Assembly (NCBI GenBank): GCA_023433305.1
Contig: JAEZCZ010000016.1
Coordinates: 1-13,701 of the forward strand
DNA from: Pseudomonadota bacterium
GTDB taxonomy: Bacteria; Pseudomonadota; Alphaproteobacteria; Sphingomonadales; Sphingomonadaceae
Reading direction: 5' to 3'
Length of the DNA stretch: 13,701 bases
Numbering within the stretch: position 1 is the first letter of the stretch; every line of letters starts with the position of its first letter. The notes under the pieces are model-generated. The model ran no database searches and was not told where the DNA came from. It saw only the letters and a list, made by a program, of their open reading frames with translations. This document shows positions 1 through 7,581 of this stretch, one piece after another. A program made the position numbers and the translations under genes.

Positions 1-13
1 GGCCCACCCCTAA

Positions 14-35
14 CCCCTCCCGCAAGCGGGAGGGG
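14..35 (-). terminator. GC-rich perfect palindrome downstream of cysS
   Basis: A perfect inverted repeat with 10-base arms (14-23 and 26-35) separated by two bases. It would fold as a 9-bp stem with a CAAG-type tetraloop. It starts 2 bp beyond the cysS stop codon, so it is well placed to end cysS transcription. On the minus strand it is not followed by a clear T-run, so it is not a textbook intrinsic terminator. The flanking C/G-rich text (1-13) together with the palindrome resembles a short intergenic palindrome that I recall as common in sphingomonad-type genomes, so it may be a REP-like repeat. Only one copy is visible here. Confidence 0.5.
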
Positions 36-37
36 GA

Positions 38-1537
38 TTATAGCTTCCACTCCCACCCGAGCGGATCGCCGTCCATGACCTCGACGCCCTTCGCCGCCAG
101 CTCGTCGCGGATCGCGTCCGAAGTGGCGAAGTCCTTCTCTGCTCGCGCCGCCTTGCGCCGGGCCAGCGCCTCCTCGATCTCCGCTTCGGCGATCGCAGCG
201 CCTTGCGGGCGCAGCCGCAGCGAGGCCCGCGTCATGCCCGGCAGCCCCAGGCCGAGAACCGAATCCATCGCCTCGACCGCCGCCAGCACTTCGCCGGGCG
301 GCATCTTCTTCAGCGCCAGCACTTCCTCGAGCACGGTCAGCGCGACCGGTGTGTTGAGATCGTCGGACACCGCCTTGTCGAAGCGGACGATCATCGGCCG
401 CAGGTTGCCGCCGACCTCGTCCACGGCCGTATCGAGCGTCCAGCCGCCCTCGGGCGTCGCGATCGATCGGTCGGCTTTGTCGGCATGGCGCGCGGCCACG
501 GCCTCGACCGCCATGACCAGACGCTTGAGCCGCACCAGCGCGGCGCCGAGACCGTCCCAGGAGTACTCCAGCTCGCTGCGGTAATGCGCCTGCAGGCACA
601 TCATCCGGTAGGCGAGCGGGTGGTAGCCCTTGTCGATCAGCAGTTGTAGCCGCAGGAACTCGCCCGCCGACTTGCTCATCTTCCCCGAGCGCTCGACGAG
701 GAAGTTGTTGTGCATCCACACCCTGGCACCGCTGTTCGCCGGCACGTCGAGCGCGCCCGAGCAGCAGAACGCCTGGTTCTGCGCGATCTCGTTCGGATGA
801 TGGATCTCGCGGTGGTCGATCCCGCCGGTGTGGATGTCGAACGGGAAGCCGAGCAGTTGCCCGCTCATCACCGAGCATTCGAGGTGCCACCCCGGCGCCC
901 CGCGGCCCCAGGGCGAGTCCCACTCCATCTGCCGCGTCTCGCCCGGCGGGGTCGTGCGCCAGATCGCGAAGTCGGCGGCGTTGCGCTTGCCCTCGACCGC
1001 CTCGATGCGGCCCTCCCCCTCTTCTGTGTGCGCCCGCGCCAGCCGGCCGTAGTCGGCGACGGTCGACACATCGAAATAGAGCCCGCTCTCGAGCTCGTAG
1101 CAGTGCTTGTCGGCGATCGACTTTGCGAACTCGATCATCGCCGGGACGTAGTCGGTCGCCACGGACCAGTGCGCTGGCTGGCGAATGCCAAGCGCCTTCA
1201 CGTCCGCCCAATAGGCTTCCGTGTAATGCCGCGCGATATCCCAGATCGACTGCGCCCTCTCGGCCGCCGCCTTCTCGAGCTTGTCCTCGCCCGCATCGGC
1301 GTCGTCGGTCAGGTGCCCGACGTCGGTGATGTTGATCACATGGGTGAGCGCGTACCCCTTCCAGCTCAGCGCCCGCCCGAGCACGTCGGCGAACACATAA
1401 GCGCGCATGTTGCCGATGTGCGGGTAATTGTAGACCGTCGGCCCGCACGTATAGACCCGCGCCTCGCCCTCGTGGATCGGGTGGAACGTCTCGATCTCGC
1501 GGGTCAGCGAATTGAACAGGCGCAAGGGGGCGGTCAT
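38..1537 (-). CDS. cysS: Cysteine--tRNA ligase (CysRS)
   Basis: Charges tRNA-Cys with cysteine in an ATP-dependent reaction in the cytoplasm. The 499-residue protein is a class I synthetase. It carries the HIGH-type signature HIGN at residues 40-43 and KMSKS at 286-290. The catalytic zinc site matches the family pattern: Cys31, Cys221, His246 and Glu250, with the same 25- and 29-residue spacing as the E. coli enzyme (C209, H234, E238). The N-terminal Rossmann half is followed by a helical anticodon-binding region with the late SDDLNTP motif, and the protein ends in DPLGWEWKL. It is slightly longer than E. coli CysRS (461 aa) because of small insertions. The start ATG lies 171 bp from the divergent lipoprotein gene. 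No neighbour shares its pathway, so it is probably a single-gene housekeeping unit. Nothing looks broken. Confidence 0.97.
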   Translation of the reverse strand: MTAPLRLFNSLTREIETFHPIHEGEARVYTCGPTVYNYPHIGNMRAYVFADVLGRALSWKGYALTHVINITDVGHLTDDADAGEDKLEKAAAERAQSIWDIARHYTEAYWADVKALGIRQPAHWSVATDYVPAMIEFAKSIADKHCYELESGLYFDVSTVADYGRLARAHTEEGEGRIEAVEGKRNAADFAIWRTTPPGETRQMEWDSPWGRGAPGWHLECSVMSGQLLGFPFDIHTGGIDHREIHHPNEIAQNQAFCCSGALDVPANSGARVWMHNNFLVERSGKMSKSAGEFLRLQLLIDKGYHPLAYRMMCLQAHYRSELEYSWDGLGAALVRLKRLVMAVEAVAARHADKADRSIATPEGGWTLDTAVDEVGGNLRPMIVRFDKAVSDDLNTPVALTVLEEVLALKKMPPGEVLAAVEAMDSVLGLGLPGMTRASLRLRPQGAAIAEAEIEEALARRKAARAEKDFATSDAIRDELAAKGVEVMDGDPLGWEWKL

Positions 1538-1708
1538 CGGGCGCGCCTTACGCGCGAGGCGGGTCAGGTCAAGCGGGCGTGGCTGTGCTCGCCGCGCGAT
1601 CCTTCTGCCCGAATTGCCGAACGGATCGCCTTATTCCGTTTGCCGCTCCGCATTCGCGGGGTTTGGGCTGCGAGTCCCTCCAACGAAGCATTCCCGAAAG
1701 GAACCCGA
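1538..1708. promoter_or_regulatory. Divergent intergenic region between cysS and the lipoprotein gene
   Basis: 171 bp without a convincing gene. It must hold the start signals for cysS (leftward) and the lipoprotein gene (rightward). On the minus strand a TTGACC sequence at 1567-1572 could be a -35 element for cysS, but no clear -10 follows. A good ribosome binding site, AAAGGA (1697-1702), lies 6 bp before the lipoprotein ATG. No riboswitch or T-box structure was recognised. Confidence 0.35.
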
Positions 1709-2005
1709 ATGCACCTTCCCTCCACCAAGATGGCATTCGCTGTCGCAGTCCTCGGCGGCTCCCTCGCTCTCGGCGGCTGCGCCACGAGAGGCTACGTCGA
1801 CGAGCAGATCGCCGCCGTGAACCAGCGCATCGACGGGATCGATTCCCGGCTCACCGCGGTCGAAGGGACCGCTGCCAACGCGCTGACCACCGCGCAGGCC
1901 GCTTCGGGACAGTCGCAGCAGAACGCGCAGCGCATCGACCAGCTCACCGGCCGTGTCGACGGTCTCGACCAGCGGCTGAGCCAGCAAAGGGCGCCGCGCA
2001 ACTAG
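1709..2005 (+). CDS. Small Lpp-like coiled-coil lipoprotein
   Basis: A 98-residue predicted lipoprotein. The signal peptide has Lys7, a hydrophobic stretch at about 8-22, and the lipobox LGGC with the lipidated cysteine at residue 24. The mature part is almost entirely heptad-like (VDEQIAAVNQRIDGIDSRL, then RIDQLTGRVDGLDQRL), so it should form a helical coiled coil in the periplasm, like Lpp or the coiled-coil spacers of some OmpA-type proteins. The ATG at 1709 was chosen over in-frame upstream codons because AAAGGA sits just before it and the signal peptide begins there. The mature chain contains no lysine, so it cannot be attached to peptidoglycan through a lysine as Braun lipoprotein is. 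An L,D-transpeptidase gene follows after 62 bp. The exact function is unknown; the lipoprotein assignment is firm. Confidence 0.85.
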   Translation: MHLPSTKMAFAVAVLGGSLALGGCATRGYVDEQIAAVNQRIDGIDSRLTAVEGTAANALTTAQAASGQSQQNAQRIDQLTGRVDGLDQRLSQQRAPRN

Positions 2006-2018
2006 GCCCGAGGAACGC

Positions 2019-2043
2019 GCCGACGAACCGCGCGTTCGTCGGC
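2019..2043 (+). terminator. Perfect 10-bp hairpin after the lipoprotein gene
   Basis: Arms 2019-2028 and 2034-2043 are exact reverse complements around a 5-base CGCGC loop, starting 14 bp after the lipoprotein stop. No T-run follows, so complete termination is doubtful. It may instead stabilise the lipoprotein mRNA or lower expression of the transpeptidase gene that starts 25 bp later. Confidence 0.5.
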
Positions 2044-2067
2044 ATGTAGCTACTGCAATCCAGAGGT

Positions 2068-2778
2068 TTGGAAATTCGTCTTCATTTGTTCGAAGCAAGG
2101 CGCGTTGCGGCGGTCCTTGCCGCAACGCTTTTGCTGCAACCGCCGGCCAAGGCCGCCGAGACAGAGACCGAAAAGGCCCCGCTCCGGCCCGAGTTGGTGA
2201 CCTCGACCGATTCCGGCCGCCTCGTGCAATGGATCGCGGCCTCGCGCGACAACGGCAAGCTGCCCTACATCGTCATCGACAAGCAGGCGGCCGCGATGCT
2301 GCTGTTCGATTCCGAGGGAACCCTGCTTGGCGAAACGCCCGTGCTGATCGGCGTTGGCATAGGCGACGAGTCGACCCCTGGCATCGGCGCCAAGTCGCTG
2401 AGCGAGATCGGCACCGCCGAGCGGACCACGCCGGCCGGCCGCTTTGTCTCCAAGCTCGGCACCGCGATCGGCTGGAAGAGCGTGCTCTGGGTCGACTACG
2501 CCGGCTCGGTCGCGCTGCACGCGGTCGTGAAGGACAACAAGAAGGAACGCCGCCCGCAGCGGCTCAAATCGGCCACGATCGACGACAACCGCATCACCTA
2601 CGGCTGCATCAACATCGATACGTCGTTCTATCTCAAGCAGGTCAAGCCGACCTTCGCGAAGGGCGGCGTCGTATACATCCTTCCCGAGGAAAAGACCCTC
2701 GACGAAGTATTCCCCCGCGTCCGCCTGCTGCCGCTCCTCATGGAAGGCCAGCCGGCACCCACGACGACCGAGAGCTGA
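2068..2778 (+). CDS. Periplasmic L,D-transpeptidase family protein (YkuD domain)
   Basis: L,D-transpeptidases of the YkuD fold use a cysteine to form 3-3 peptidoglycan cross-links or to attach proteins to the wall. This 236-residue protein has a likely Sec signal peptide (hydrophobic at about 12-24, cleavage near AKA-AE at 29-30). The catalytic domain runs from about 65 to 215. It has the TPAGRF segment at 121-126, an upstream His151, and a signature TYGCIN with the presumed nucleophile Cys180. The usual SHGC histidine is Tyr178 here, so the site is a variant. The spacing from His151 to the signature is also longer than usual, through a basic insertion (DNKKERRPQR). The start is uncertain: the frame has no ATG near the signal peptide, and TTG at 2068 or TTG at 2086 are the candidates (AGAGG lies too close to the first). 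It may be co-transcribed with the lipoprotein gene. It ends 15 bp from the convergent cobT. Confidence 0.85.
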   Translation: MEIRLHLFEARRVAAVLAATLLLQPPAKAAETETEKAPLRPELVTSTDSGRLVQWIAASRDNGKLPYIVIDKQAAAMLLFDSEGTLLGETPVLIGVGIGDESTPGIGAKSLSEIGTAERTTPAGRFVSKLGTAIGWKSVLWVDYAGSVALHAVVKDNKKERRPQRLKSATIDDNRITYGCINIDTSFYLKQVKPTFAKGGVVYILPEEKTLDEVFPRVRLLPLLMEGQPAPTTTES

Positions 2779-2793
2779 GCGCCGCCCAGGCCG

Positions 2794-4614
2794 TCACTCC
2801 ACCTCGAACAACCCGGCCAACTGCTCGATGATCGTCCCGCCGAGCTGCTCGACGTCCATGATGGTCACGGCACGCTTGTAATAGCGGGTGACGTCGTGGC
2901 CGATGCCGATGGCGACGAGCTGGACCGGGCTCTGCCTCTCGATCCAGTCGATCACCTTTCTCAGGTGCGTTTCGAGATACCCCGCCGAGTTCACGCTCAG
3001 GGTCGAATCGTCGACCGGCGCGCCGTCGCTGATCACCATAAGGATGCGGCGGTCCTCGGGCCGCGCGAGCAGGCGGTTGTGCGCCCAGATCAGCGCCTCG
3101 CCGTCGATGTTCTCCTTGAGCAGCCCCTCGCGCATCATCAGCCCGAGGCTCTTGCGCGCACGGCGATAGGGCTCGTCGGCCTGCTTGTAGACGATGTGGC
3201 GCAAGTCGTTGAGACGGCCGGGCATCGCGGGCTTGCCGCTCGCCAGCCATTTCTCGCGGGACTGCCCGCCCTTCCACGCCCGCGTGGTGAAGCCGAGGAT
3301 CTCGACCTTGACCCCGCAGCGTTCGAGCGTGCGGGCCATGATGTCGGCGCTGATCGCGGCGATCGAGATCGGCCGCCCGCGCATGCTTCCCGAGTTGTCG
3401 ATCAGCAGCGTGACGACGGTGTCCTTGAAGTCCTGGTCGCGCTCGATCTTGTAGCTCAGCGAATGGCCAGGGCTGACCACGACCCGCGCCAGCCGCGCGG
3501 CGTCGAGCAGGCCCTCTTCCTGGTCGAAGTCCCACGAGCGGTTCTGCTGCGCCATCAGCCGGCGCTGCAGCCGATTGGCGAGCCGGGTGACCACGCCCTG
3601 CAAGCCGGTAAGCTGGCTGTCGAGATAGGCGCGCAGGCGGTCGAGCTCCTCGAAGTCGCACAGCTCGGTCGCCTCGACGATCTCGTCGAACTCTTCGGTG
3701 AAGACCTTGTAGTCGAAGGTCTCGGGCAAGTCGGTCCACGGCCGGTTCGGGCGGACCGGCATCATGCCTTCCTCGCCTTCGTCGCCGACGTCGCCTTCGG
3801 ACATCTCGGTCTCGGACTCGACCTCCTGCTCGGTCTCCTCGTCGCCCTCGCCTTCGCCGCTTTCGCCGGCGACCTGCTCCTGGCGCAGCTCCTGGCCCTG
3901 GTCCTCGTCCTTGTCGTCGGAGTCCTGCTCGTTCTTGCCGGACTCTTCCTCGCCGTCCTCGTCTTCGCCCGATTCGTCGACCGGCTCGGCCTCGACCAGC
4001 TGGAGATGCCGCAGCATGTCCATTGCCAGCGACTGGAACGCCTTCTGGTCGTCGAGCGTGAGCGCGAGCCGCTCGAAATCGTCGCCGGTGCGGCTCTCGA
4101 TATGCTCGCGCATCAGCTCGACCCCGGCGCGCGCGGCCTCGGGGATCGGCTGGCCGGTGAGCTGCTCGCGCAGCATCAGCGCCAGCGCGGTCTGGATCGG
4201 CACTTCGTCCGAGCTCTTCGCGCGCACGATCGGGTCGCTCTGGGTGCGCAGCTCGGTCATCGCGGCGAGATTCTCGCGCATGCCGGCGTAGTTGTTCTCG
4301 CCCAGCGCCTCGTAACGGACGCGCTCGATCGCATCGTAGGAGGCGCGTGCCCCCGGCTCGGCAGGCATTCCCCGCCGATGCAGCGCCTCGTCGTGGTGGC
4401 GCAGCCGCAGCGCGAAGCTGTCCGCGAAGCCGCGCGCTTCGGTGGCCTGGTCCGCGGGCAAGGTGCGCCCGGGCATGGGGACCCTCAGCGACTTGCCCTG
4501 CATCGCGGGCGCGTCCGCCGTCCACGAGACTTCGGCCGCGGCGTCGTGGCCGATGGCCCGCGCGGCGCCGGTCAGCGCCTGCTTGAAGCGGTCGAGAGGG
4601 GATTCGTCGGCCAT
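2794..4614 (-). CDS. cobT: Cobaltochelatase subunit CobT (VWA domain)
   Basis: CobT works with the AAA+ ATPase CobS and the large subunit CobN to insert cobalt into hydrogenobyrinic acid diamide in aerobic cobalamin synthesis. The 606-residue product has an N-terminal helical region (about 1-207), a very acidic linker rich in Glu/Asp (about 208-283), and a C-terminal von Willebrand A domain. The MIDAS metal-site motif DNSGS is at 406-410, and a VISDGAPVDD segment follows. This order and length match alphaproteobacterial CobT proteins. ATG at 4614 is the natural start; only a weak AGG precedes it. It lies 43 bp after the DUF4197 gene in the same direction, so the two may share a transcript. 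No cobS or cobN is in the window. Many related bacteria keep cobS/cobT-like genes without a full B12 pathway, so the actual role could differ. Confidence 0.93.
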   Translation of the reverse strand: MADESPLDRFKQALTGAARAIGHDAAAEVSWTADAPAMQGKSLRVPMPGRTLPADQATEARGFADSFALRLRHHDEALHRRGMPAEPGARASYDAIERVRYEALGENNYAGMRENLAAMTELRTQSDPIVRAKSSDEVPIQTALALMLREQLTGQPIPEAARAGVELMREHIESRTGDDFERLALTLDDQKAFQSLAMDMLRHLQLVEAEPVDESGEDEDGEEESGKNEQDSDDKDEDQGQELRQEQVAGESGEGEGDEETEQEVESETEMSEGDVGDEGEEGMMPVRPNRPWTDLPETFDYKVFTEEFDEIVEATELCDFEELDRLRAYLDSQLTGLQGVVTRLANRLQRRLMAQQNRSWDFDQEEGLLDAARLARVVVSPGHSLSYKIERDQDFKDTVVTLLIDNSGSMRGRPISIAAISADIMARTLERCGVKVEILGFTTRAWKGGQSREKWLASGKPAMPGRLNDLRHIVYKQADEPYRRARKSLGLMMREGLLKENIDGEALIWAHNRLLARPEDRRILMVISDGAPVDDSTLSVNSAGYLETHLRKVIDWIERQSPVQLVAIGIGHDVTRYYKRAVTIMDVEQLGGTIIEQLAGLFEVE

Positions 4615-4615
4615 C

Positions 4616-4641
4616 GCCGGCCTGCTAGCAATAAAGCCGGC
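4616..4641 (-). other. Small inverted repeat just upstream of cobT
   Basis: The palindromic hexamer GCCGGC occurs at 4616-4621 and again at 4636-4641, with 14 bases between, inside the 43-bp gap between the DUF4197 gene and cobT. In RNA the two copies could pair and partly cover the cobT ribosome binding region. In this GC-rich DNA the pairing could also be chance. Confidence 0.25.
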
Positions 4642-4657
4642 CGGAGCGAAGCGCCGC

Positions 4658-5347
4658 TTACAACGCGGCGTTGGCGCCGAACACGCCGATCAGGACCGGG
4701 TCGCGCGTCGCGGCGGGATCGGCGCGGATGGCGGCTTCCTCGCGCGCGATCTCGCCCCAAATCACGTCGTCGACCCGGGTGGCGACGTTGCGTGCCACAC
4801 CCGACACGTCGACGCCGGTGAGACCGGACAGGAGCTGGCCCATCAGCGGGTCCTCGGCGATGCGGATGGCCTCGCCGATCTCGGGCAGCATGGCGAGGAT
4901 CAGCGCTTCGCCCATCTCCTGCCGCAGGAACGCGGAAGCCGCGGTCGGCCCCCCGCGGATCAGCGCGACGGCATTGGCGATGCCGATGGTGCGCACGGTG
5001 TCGGCCACGATCGGCGCCGCGCGGTACGAGGCATCGACGGCCATGTCGGCCACCACGCCTTCGAGCCGGGACTTGAACAGCGCCGAGGTGAGGATGTTGG
5101 TCAGCACGTTGCCGCGCGTGCCGAAGAAACGCTCGAGCCCGATCTGCGCGACCTGCTGGTCCCAATAGCCGCCCGGCTGGGTGAGGCGCAGGAACGCGTT
5201 CTCGCTCGACAGAACGAGCAGGCGGCGGATCGCCTCGGTGAAGCTGAACTGGCCGGTGGTGGCGCAGCCCGGCAGCGCCAGCACCGCGGCGGTCGCGAGC
5301 GAGCCGGCGATGAAGCGGCGGCGGGGCAGGACGGACAAGGCAGTCAT
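4658..5347 (-). CDS. DUF4197 family exported lipoprotein
   Basis: A 229-residue protein that I assign to the DUF4197 family from its overall pattern (ENAFLRLTQPGGY near the start, repeated small-helix segments, VDDVIWGEIAREEAAIRADP near the end). The biochemical function of the family is not known. The N-terminus carries a twin-arginine-like motif, PRRRFIA (residues 8-14), a hydrophobic core, and a lipobox LPGC with Cys28, so it is probably an exported lipoprotein, perhaps through Tat. The ATG at 5347 was preferred over an in-frame GTG at 5365 because a strong GGAAAGG site lies 9 bp before the ATG and overlaps the longer version. It is the first gene of a likely two-gene unit with cobT. It is divergent from priA across only 68 bp. 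Confidence 0.8.
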   Translation of the reverse strand: MTALSVLPRRRFIAGSLATAAVLALPGCATTGQFSFTEAIRRLLVLSSENAFLRLTQPGGYWDQQVAQIGLERFFGTRGNVLTNILTSALFKSRLEGVVADMAVDASYRAAPIVADTVRTIGIANAVALIRGGPTAASAFLRQEMGEALILAMLPEIGEAIRIAEDPLMGQLLSGLTGVDVSGVARNVATRVDDVIWGEIAREEAAIRADPAATRDPVLIGVFGANAAL

Positions 5348-5415
5348 CGTTTCGAACCTTTCCACGAGCGGCGCTTGCCGCGCCTACGTTTGCCCGCCCA
5401 TATGGAGCGGCTCAG
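5348..5415. promoter_or_regulatory. Divergent intergenic region between the DUF4197 gene and priA
   Basis: 68 bp that must hold start signals for both directions. The clear elements are ribosome binding sites: GGAAAGG for the DUF4197 gene (minus strand, about 5357-5363) and GGAG at 5404-5407, 8 bp before the priA ATG. TTGCCG at 5375-5380 could be a -35 element for priA, but the only AT-rich hexamer with reasonable spacing (5399-5404) lies too close to the start codon, so no promoter is assigned with confidence. Confidence 0.35.
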
Positions 5416-7581
5416 ATGAACCGCGTCCGACTTCTCCATTTCAATGCCGCGCTCGGCCCGCTCGACTACCGCGTTCCGGAAGGGATGGAGGTGGCGCCGG
5501 GCTCGGTCGTCGTCGCGCCGCTGGGACCGCGGCAGATCGTTGGAATCGTCTGGGAAGCGGAACGGCTGCCGACCACGCCGGTTCCGGACGCCAAGCTGCG
5601 TCCGCTGCTCGCGGTCCTGCCCGTTGCCCCGCTCAAGGCCGAGCTGCGCCGGCTCATCGAATGGACCGCCGACTACTACTGCGCCGCGCCCGCTTCGGTC
5701 GCGCGGATGGTGCTGTCGAGCGGCGGCGCATTGCGGGGTCCCGCCACCGTCACCGAGTACCGCCTCAGCGGCGGATTGCCCGAGCGGATGACCGCGCAGC
5801 GCCAGGCCGCGATCGAGGCGCTCGAAGGCGAGCAGGCGACGATCCGCGAGCTGGCGGGCATCGCCGGCGTCAGCGAGGGCGTGTTGCGCGGCCTCGTCAA
5901 TCAGGGCGTGCTCGAACCGGTCGTTGTCGATTGCGACAGACCGTACCCTCGTGCGAACCCCAACCATGCTGCTCCAACGCTATCAAGCGTTCAGTCGGAC
6001 GTTACTAAGCGCTTCATTGACGCGTTCGGTGCACGCGAATTCGCTCCCTTCCTGCTCGACGGGGTGACCGGTTCGGGCAAGACCGAGGTCTATTTCGAAG
6101 CCATCGCGCAATGCCTCAGGGATGGCTTGCAAACTCTTGTTCTGCTTCCCGAAATTGCCCTCACAGAAGCCTTTCTCCGCCGCTTCGAGGAGCGCTTTGG
6201 CGCGGCGCCGATCGTCTGGCATTCCTCGCTCAAGTCGACCCAGCGCCGCCGCGCCTGGCGCGCCATCGCCAGCGGCGAAGCGCAAGTCGTCGTCGGCGCG
6301 CGCTCGGCACTTTTCCTGCCTTATCAAAGGCTTGGCCTGATCGTCGTCGACGAGGCGCACGAAGTCAGCTTCAAGCAGGACGACGGCGTCCGCTACAACG
6401 CCCGCGACGTCGCCGTCATGCGCGCCCGCTTCGAAAAAATCCCCGTCATCCTCGCCAGCGCCACCCCCGCACTCGAGAGCCTGCAGATGGCCGAGAGCGG
6501 CGTCTACGAGAAGCTCGTCCTCCCCGCCCGCTTCGGCGGCGCCGAGCTGCCAAAGATCGACACCATCAACCTCATCGAGGAGAAGCCCGAGCGCGGCCGC
6601 TGGCTCGCCCCGCGCCTGGTCGCCGCGATGGAGGAGCGCCTCGCGCGCGGCGAGCAGTCGCTGCTGTTCCTCAACCGCCGCGGTTACGCCCCGCTCACGC
6701 TGTGCCGCCACTGCGGCTTCCGTTTCCAGTGCCCGAACTGCAGCGCGTGGCTGGTCGAGCACCGGCTCAGCCGCCGTCTCGCCTGCCACCACTGCGGGCA
6801 CGAAACCCCGCCCCCCGACAACTGCCCCGAATGCGGCGAACCTGACTGCCTCGTCGCTTGCGGCCCGGGCGTGGAACGCATCGCACACGAGGTCGAGGAA
6901 ATCCTGCCCGAGGCGCGGCTGGCCATCGTCACCTCGGACACGCTCAACTCACCCGAAAAAGCCGCGGAGTTCATCGCCCGGGCCGAAGCCGGCGAGATCG
7001 ACGTGATCGTCGGGACCCAGCTCGTCACCAAAGGCTTCCACTTTCCCGAACTCACCCTGGTCGGCGTCGTGGATGCCGACCTCGGCCTCGAGGGCGGGGA
7101 CTTGCGCGCGGCCGAGCGGACCTACCAGCAGGTCGCGCAAGTCGCCGGACGCGCCGGTCGGGGTGCGAAACCGGGCGAGGTCCTTATCCAGACGCGCCAC
7201 CCCGAAGCGTCGGTCATCGCCGCGCTGGCCGCGGGAGACCGCGATGCCTTCTACGACGCCGAGACCGAAGCGCGTCGCCATGCCGGCGCCCCGCCGTTCG
7301 GGCGCTGGGCGGCGATCATCGTCTCGAGCGAGGACGAAGCCGAGGCGCGCGAGGCTGCCAACCGCATCGGCGCTACGCGCCCGCACCTCGACGACGTCAT
7401 GATCCTCGGCCCGGCGCCCGCGCCGATGGCGCTGCTGCGCGGCCGCTACCGCTACCGCCTGCTGCTCAACGCCCGCCGCAGCGCCGAAGTACAGCAGGTC
7501 ATCCGCGACTGGCTCGGCGCGCTGAGCTTCCCGCAAGGCGTGCGGGTGGCGGTGGACGTCGATCCCTACAGCTTCGTGTAA
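5416..7581 (+). CDS. priA: Replication restart helicase PriA (primosomal protein N')
   Basis: PriA recognises stalled or repaired replication forks, unwinds the lagging arm 3'-5', and reloads the replicative helicase. The 721-residue protein has the N-terminal 3'-end-binding domain (from RVRLLHFNAALGPLDY), a short winged-helix-like segment (about 135-170), then the superfamily 2 helicase core. Walker A is GVTGSGKT at 216-223, the DEAH box is at 312-315, and motif VI QVAGRAGRG begins at 575. Eight cysteines at 430, 433, 439, 442, 457, 460, 470 and 473 form the two zinc sites typical of PriA. Length is close to E. coli PriA (732 aa). The ATG at 5416 has GGAG 8 bp upstream. Codons around 5935-6180 are unusually A/T-ending, although the protein stays intact. 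The gene's last 16 bp overlap the end of the convergent lyase-family gene. Confidence 0.97.
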   Translation: MNRVRLLHFNAALGPLDYRVPEGMEVAPGSVVVAPLGPRQIVGIVWEAERLPTTPVPDAKLRPLLAVLPVAPLKAELRRLIEWTADYYCAAPASVARMVLSSGGALRGPATVTEYRLSGGLPERMTAQRQAAIEALEGEQATIRELAGIAGVSEGVLRGLVNQGVLEPVVVDCDRPYPRANPNHAAPTLSSVQSDVTKRFIDAFGAREFAPFLLDGVTGSGKTEVYFEAIAQCLRDGLQTLVLLPEIALTEAFLRRFEERFGAAPIVWHSSLKSTQRRRAWRAIASGEAQVVVGARSALFLPYQRLGLIVVDEAHEVSFKQDDGVRYNARDVAVMRARFEKIPVILASATPALESLQMAESGVYEKLVLPARFGGAELPKIDTINLIEEKPERGRWLAPRLVAAMEERLARGEQSLLFLNRRGYAPLTLCRHCGFRFQCPNCSAWLVEHRLSRRLACHHCGHETPPPDNCPECGEPDCLVACGPGVERIAHEVEEILPEARLAIVTSDTLNSPEKAAEFIARAEAGEIDVIVGTQLVTKGFHFPELTLVGVVDADLGLEGGDLRAAERTYQQVAQVAGRAGRGAKPGEVLIQTRHPEASVIAALAAGDRDAFYDAETEARRHAGAPPFGRWAAIIVSSEDEAEAREAANRIGATRPHLDDVMILGPAPAPMALLRGRYRYRLLLNARRSAEVQQVIRDWLGALSFPQGVRVAVDVDPYSFV

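Noticed and set aside
710..1708. Long upstream extension of the lipoprotein frame through cysS
   Set aside because: This part is antisense to cysS and has no protein character. The signal peptide and ribosome site place the start at 1709.
3800..4000. Repeated GAG/GAC-rich tract that looks like a low-complexity repeat
   Set aside because: It encodes the acidic linker typical of CobT and is not an independent repeat element.
2896..4821. A 641-codon open frame on the plus strand across cobT
   Set aside because: It lies antisense to cobT, which has clear family motifs, and its translation is a GC-driven mirror of the cobT codons with no recognisable domain or start site.
5402..5419. A five-codon upstream ORF (ATG to TGA) overlapping the priA start as ATGA
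   Set aside because: It shares the GGAG site that serves priA and has no ribosome site of its own, so it is most likely chance.
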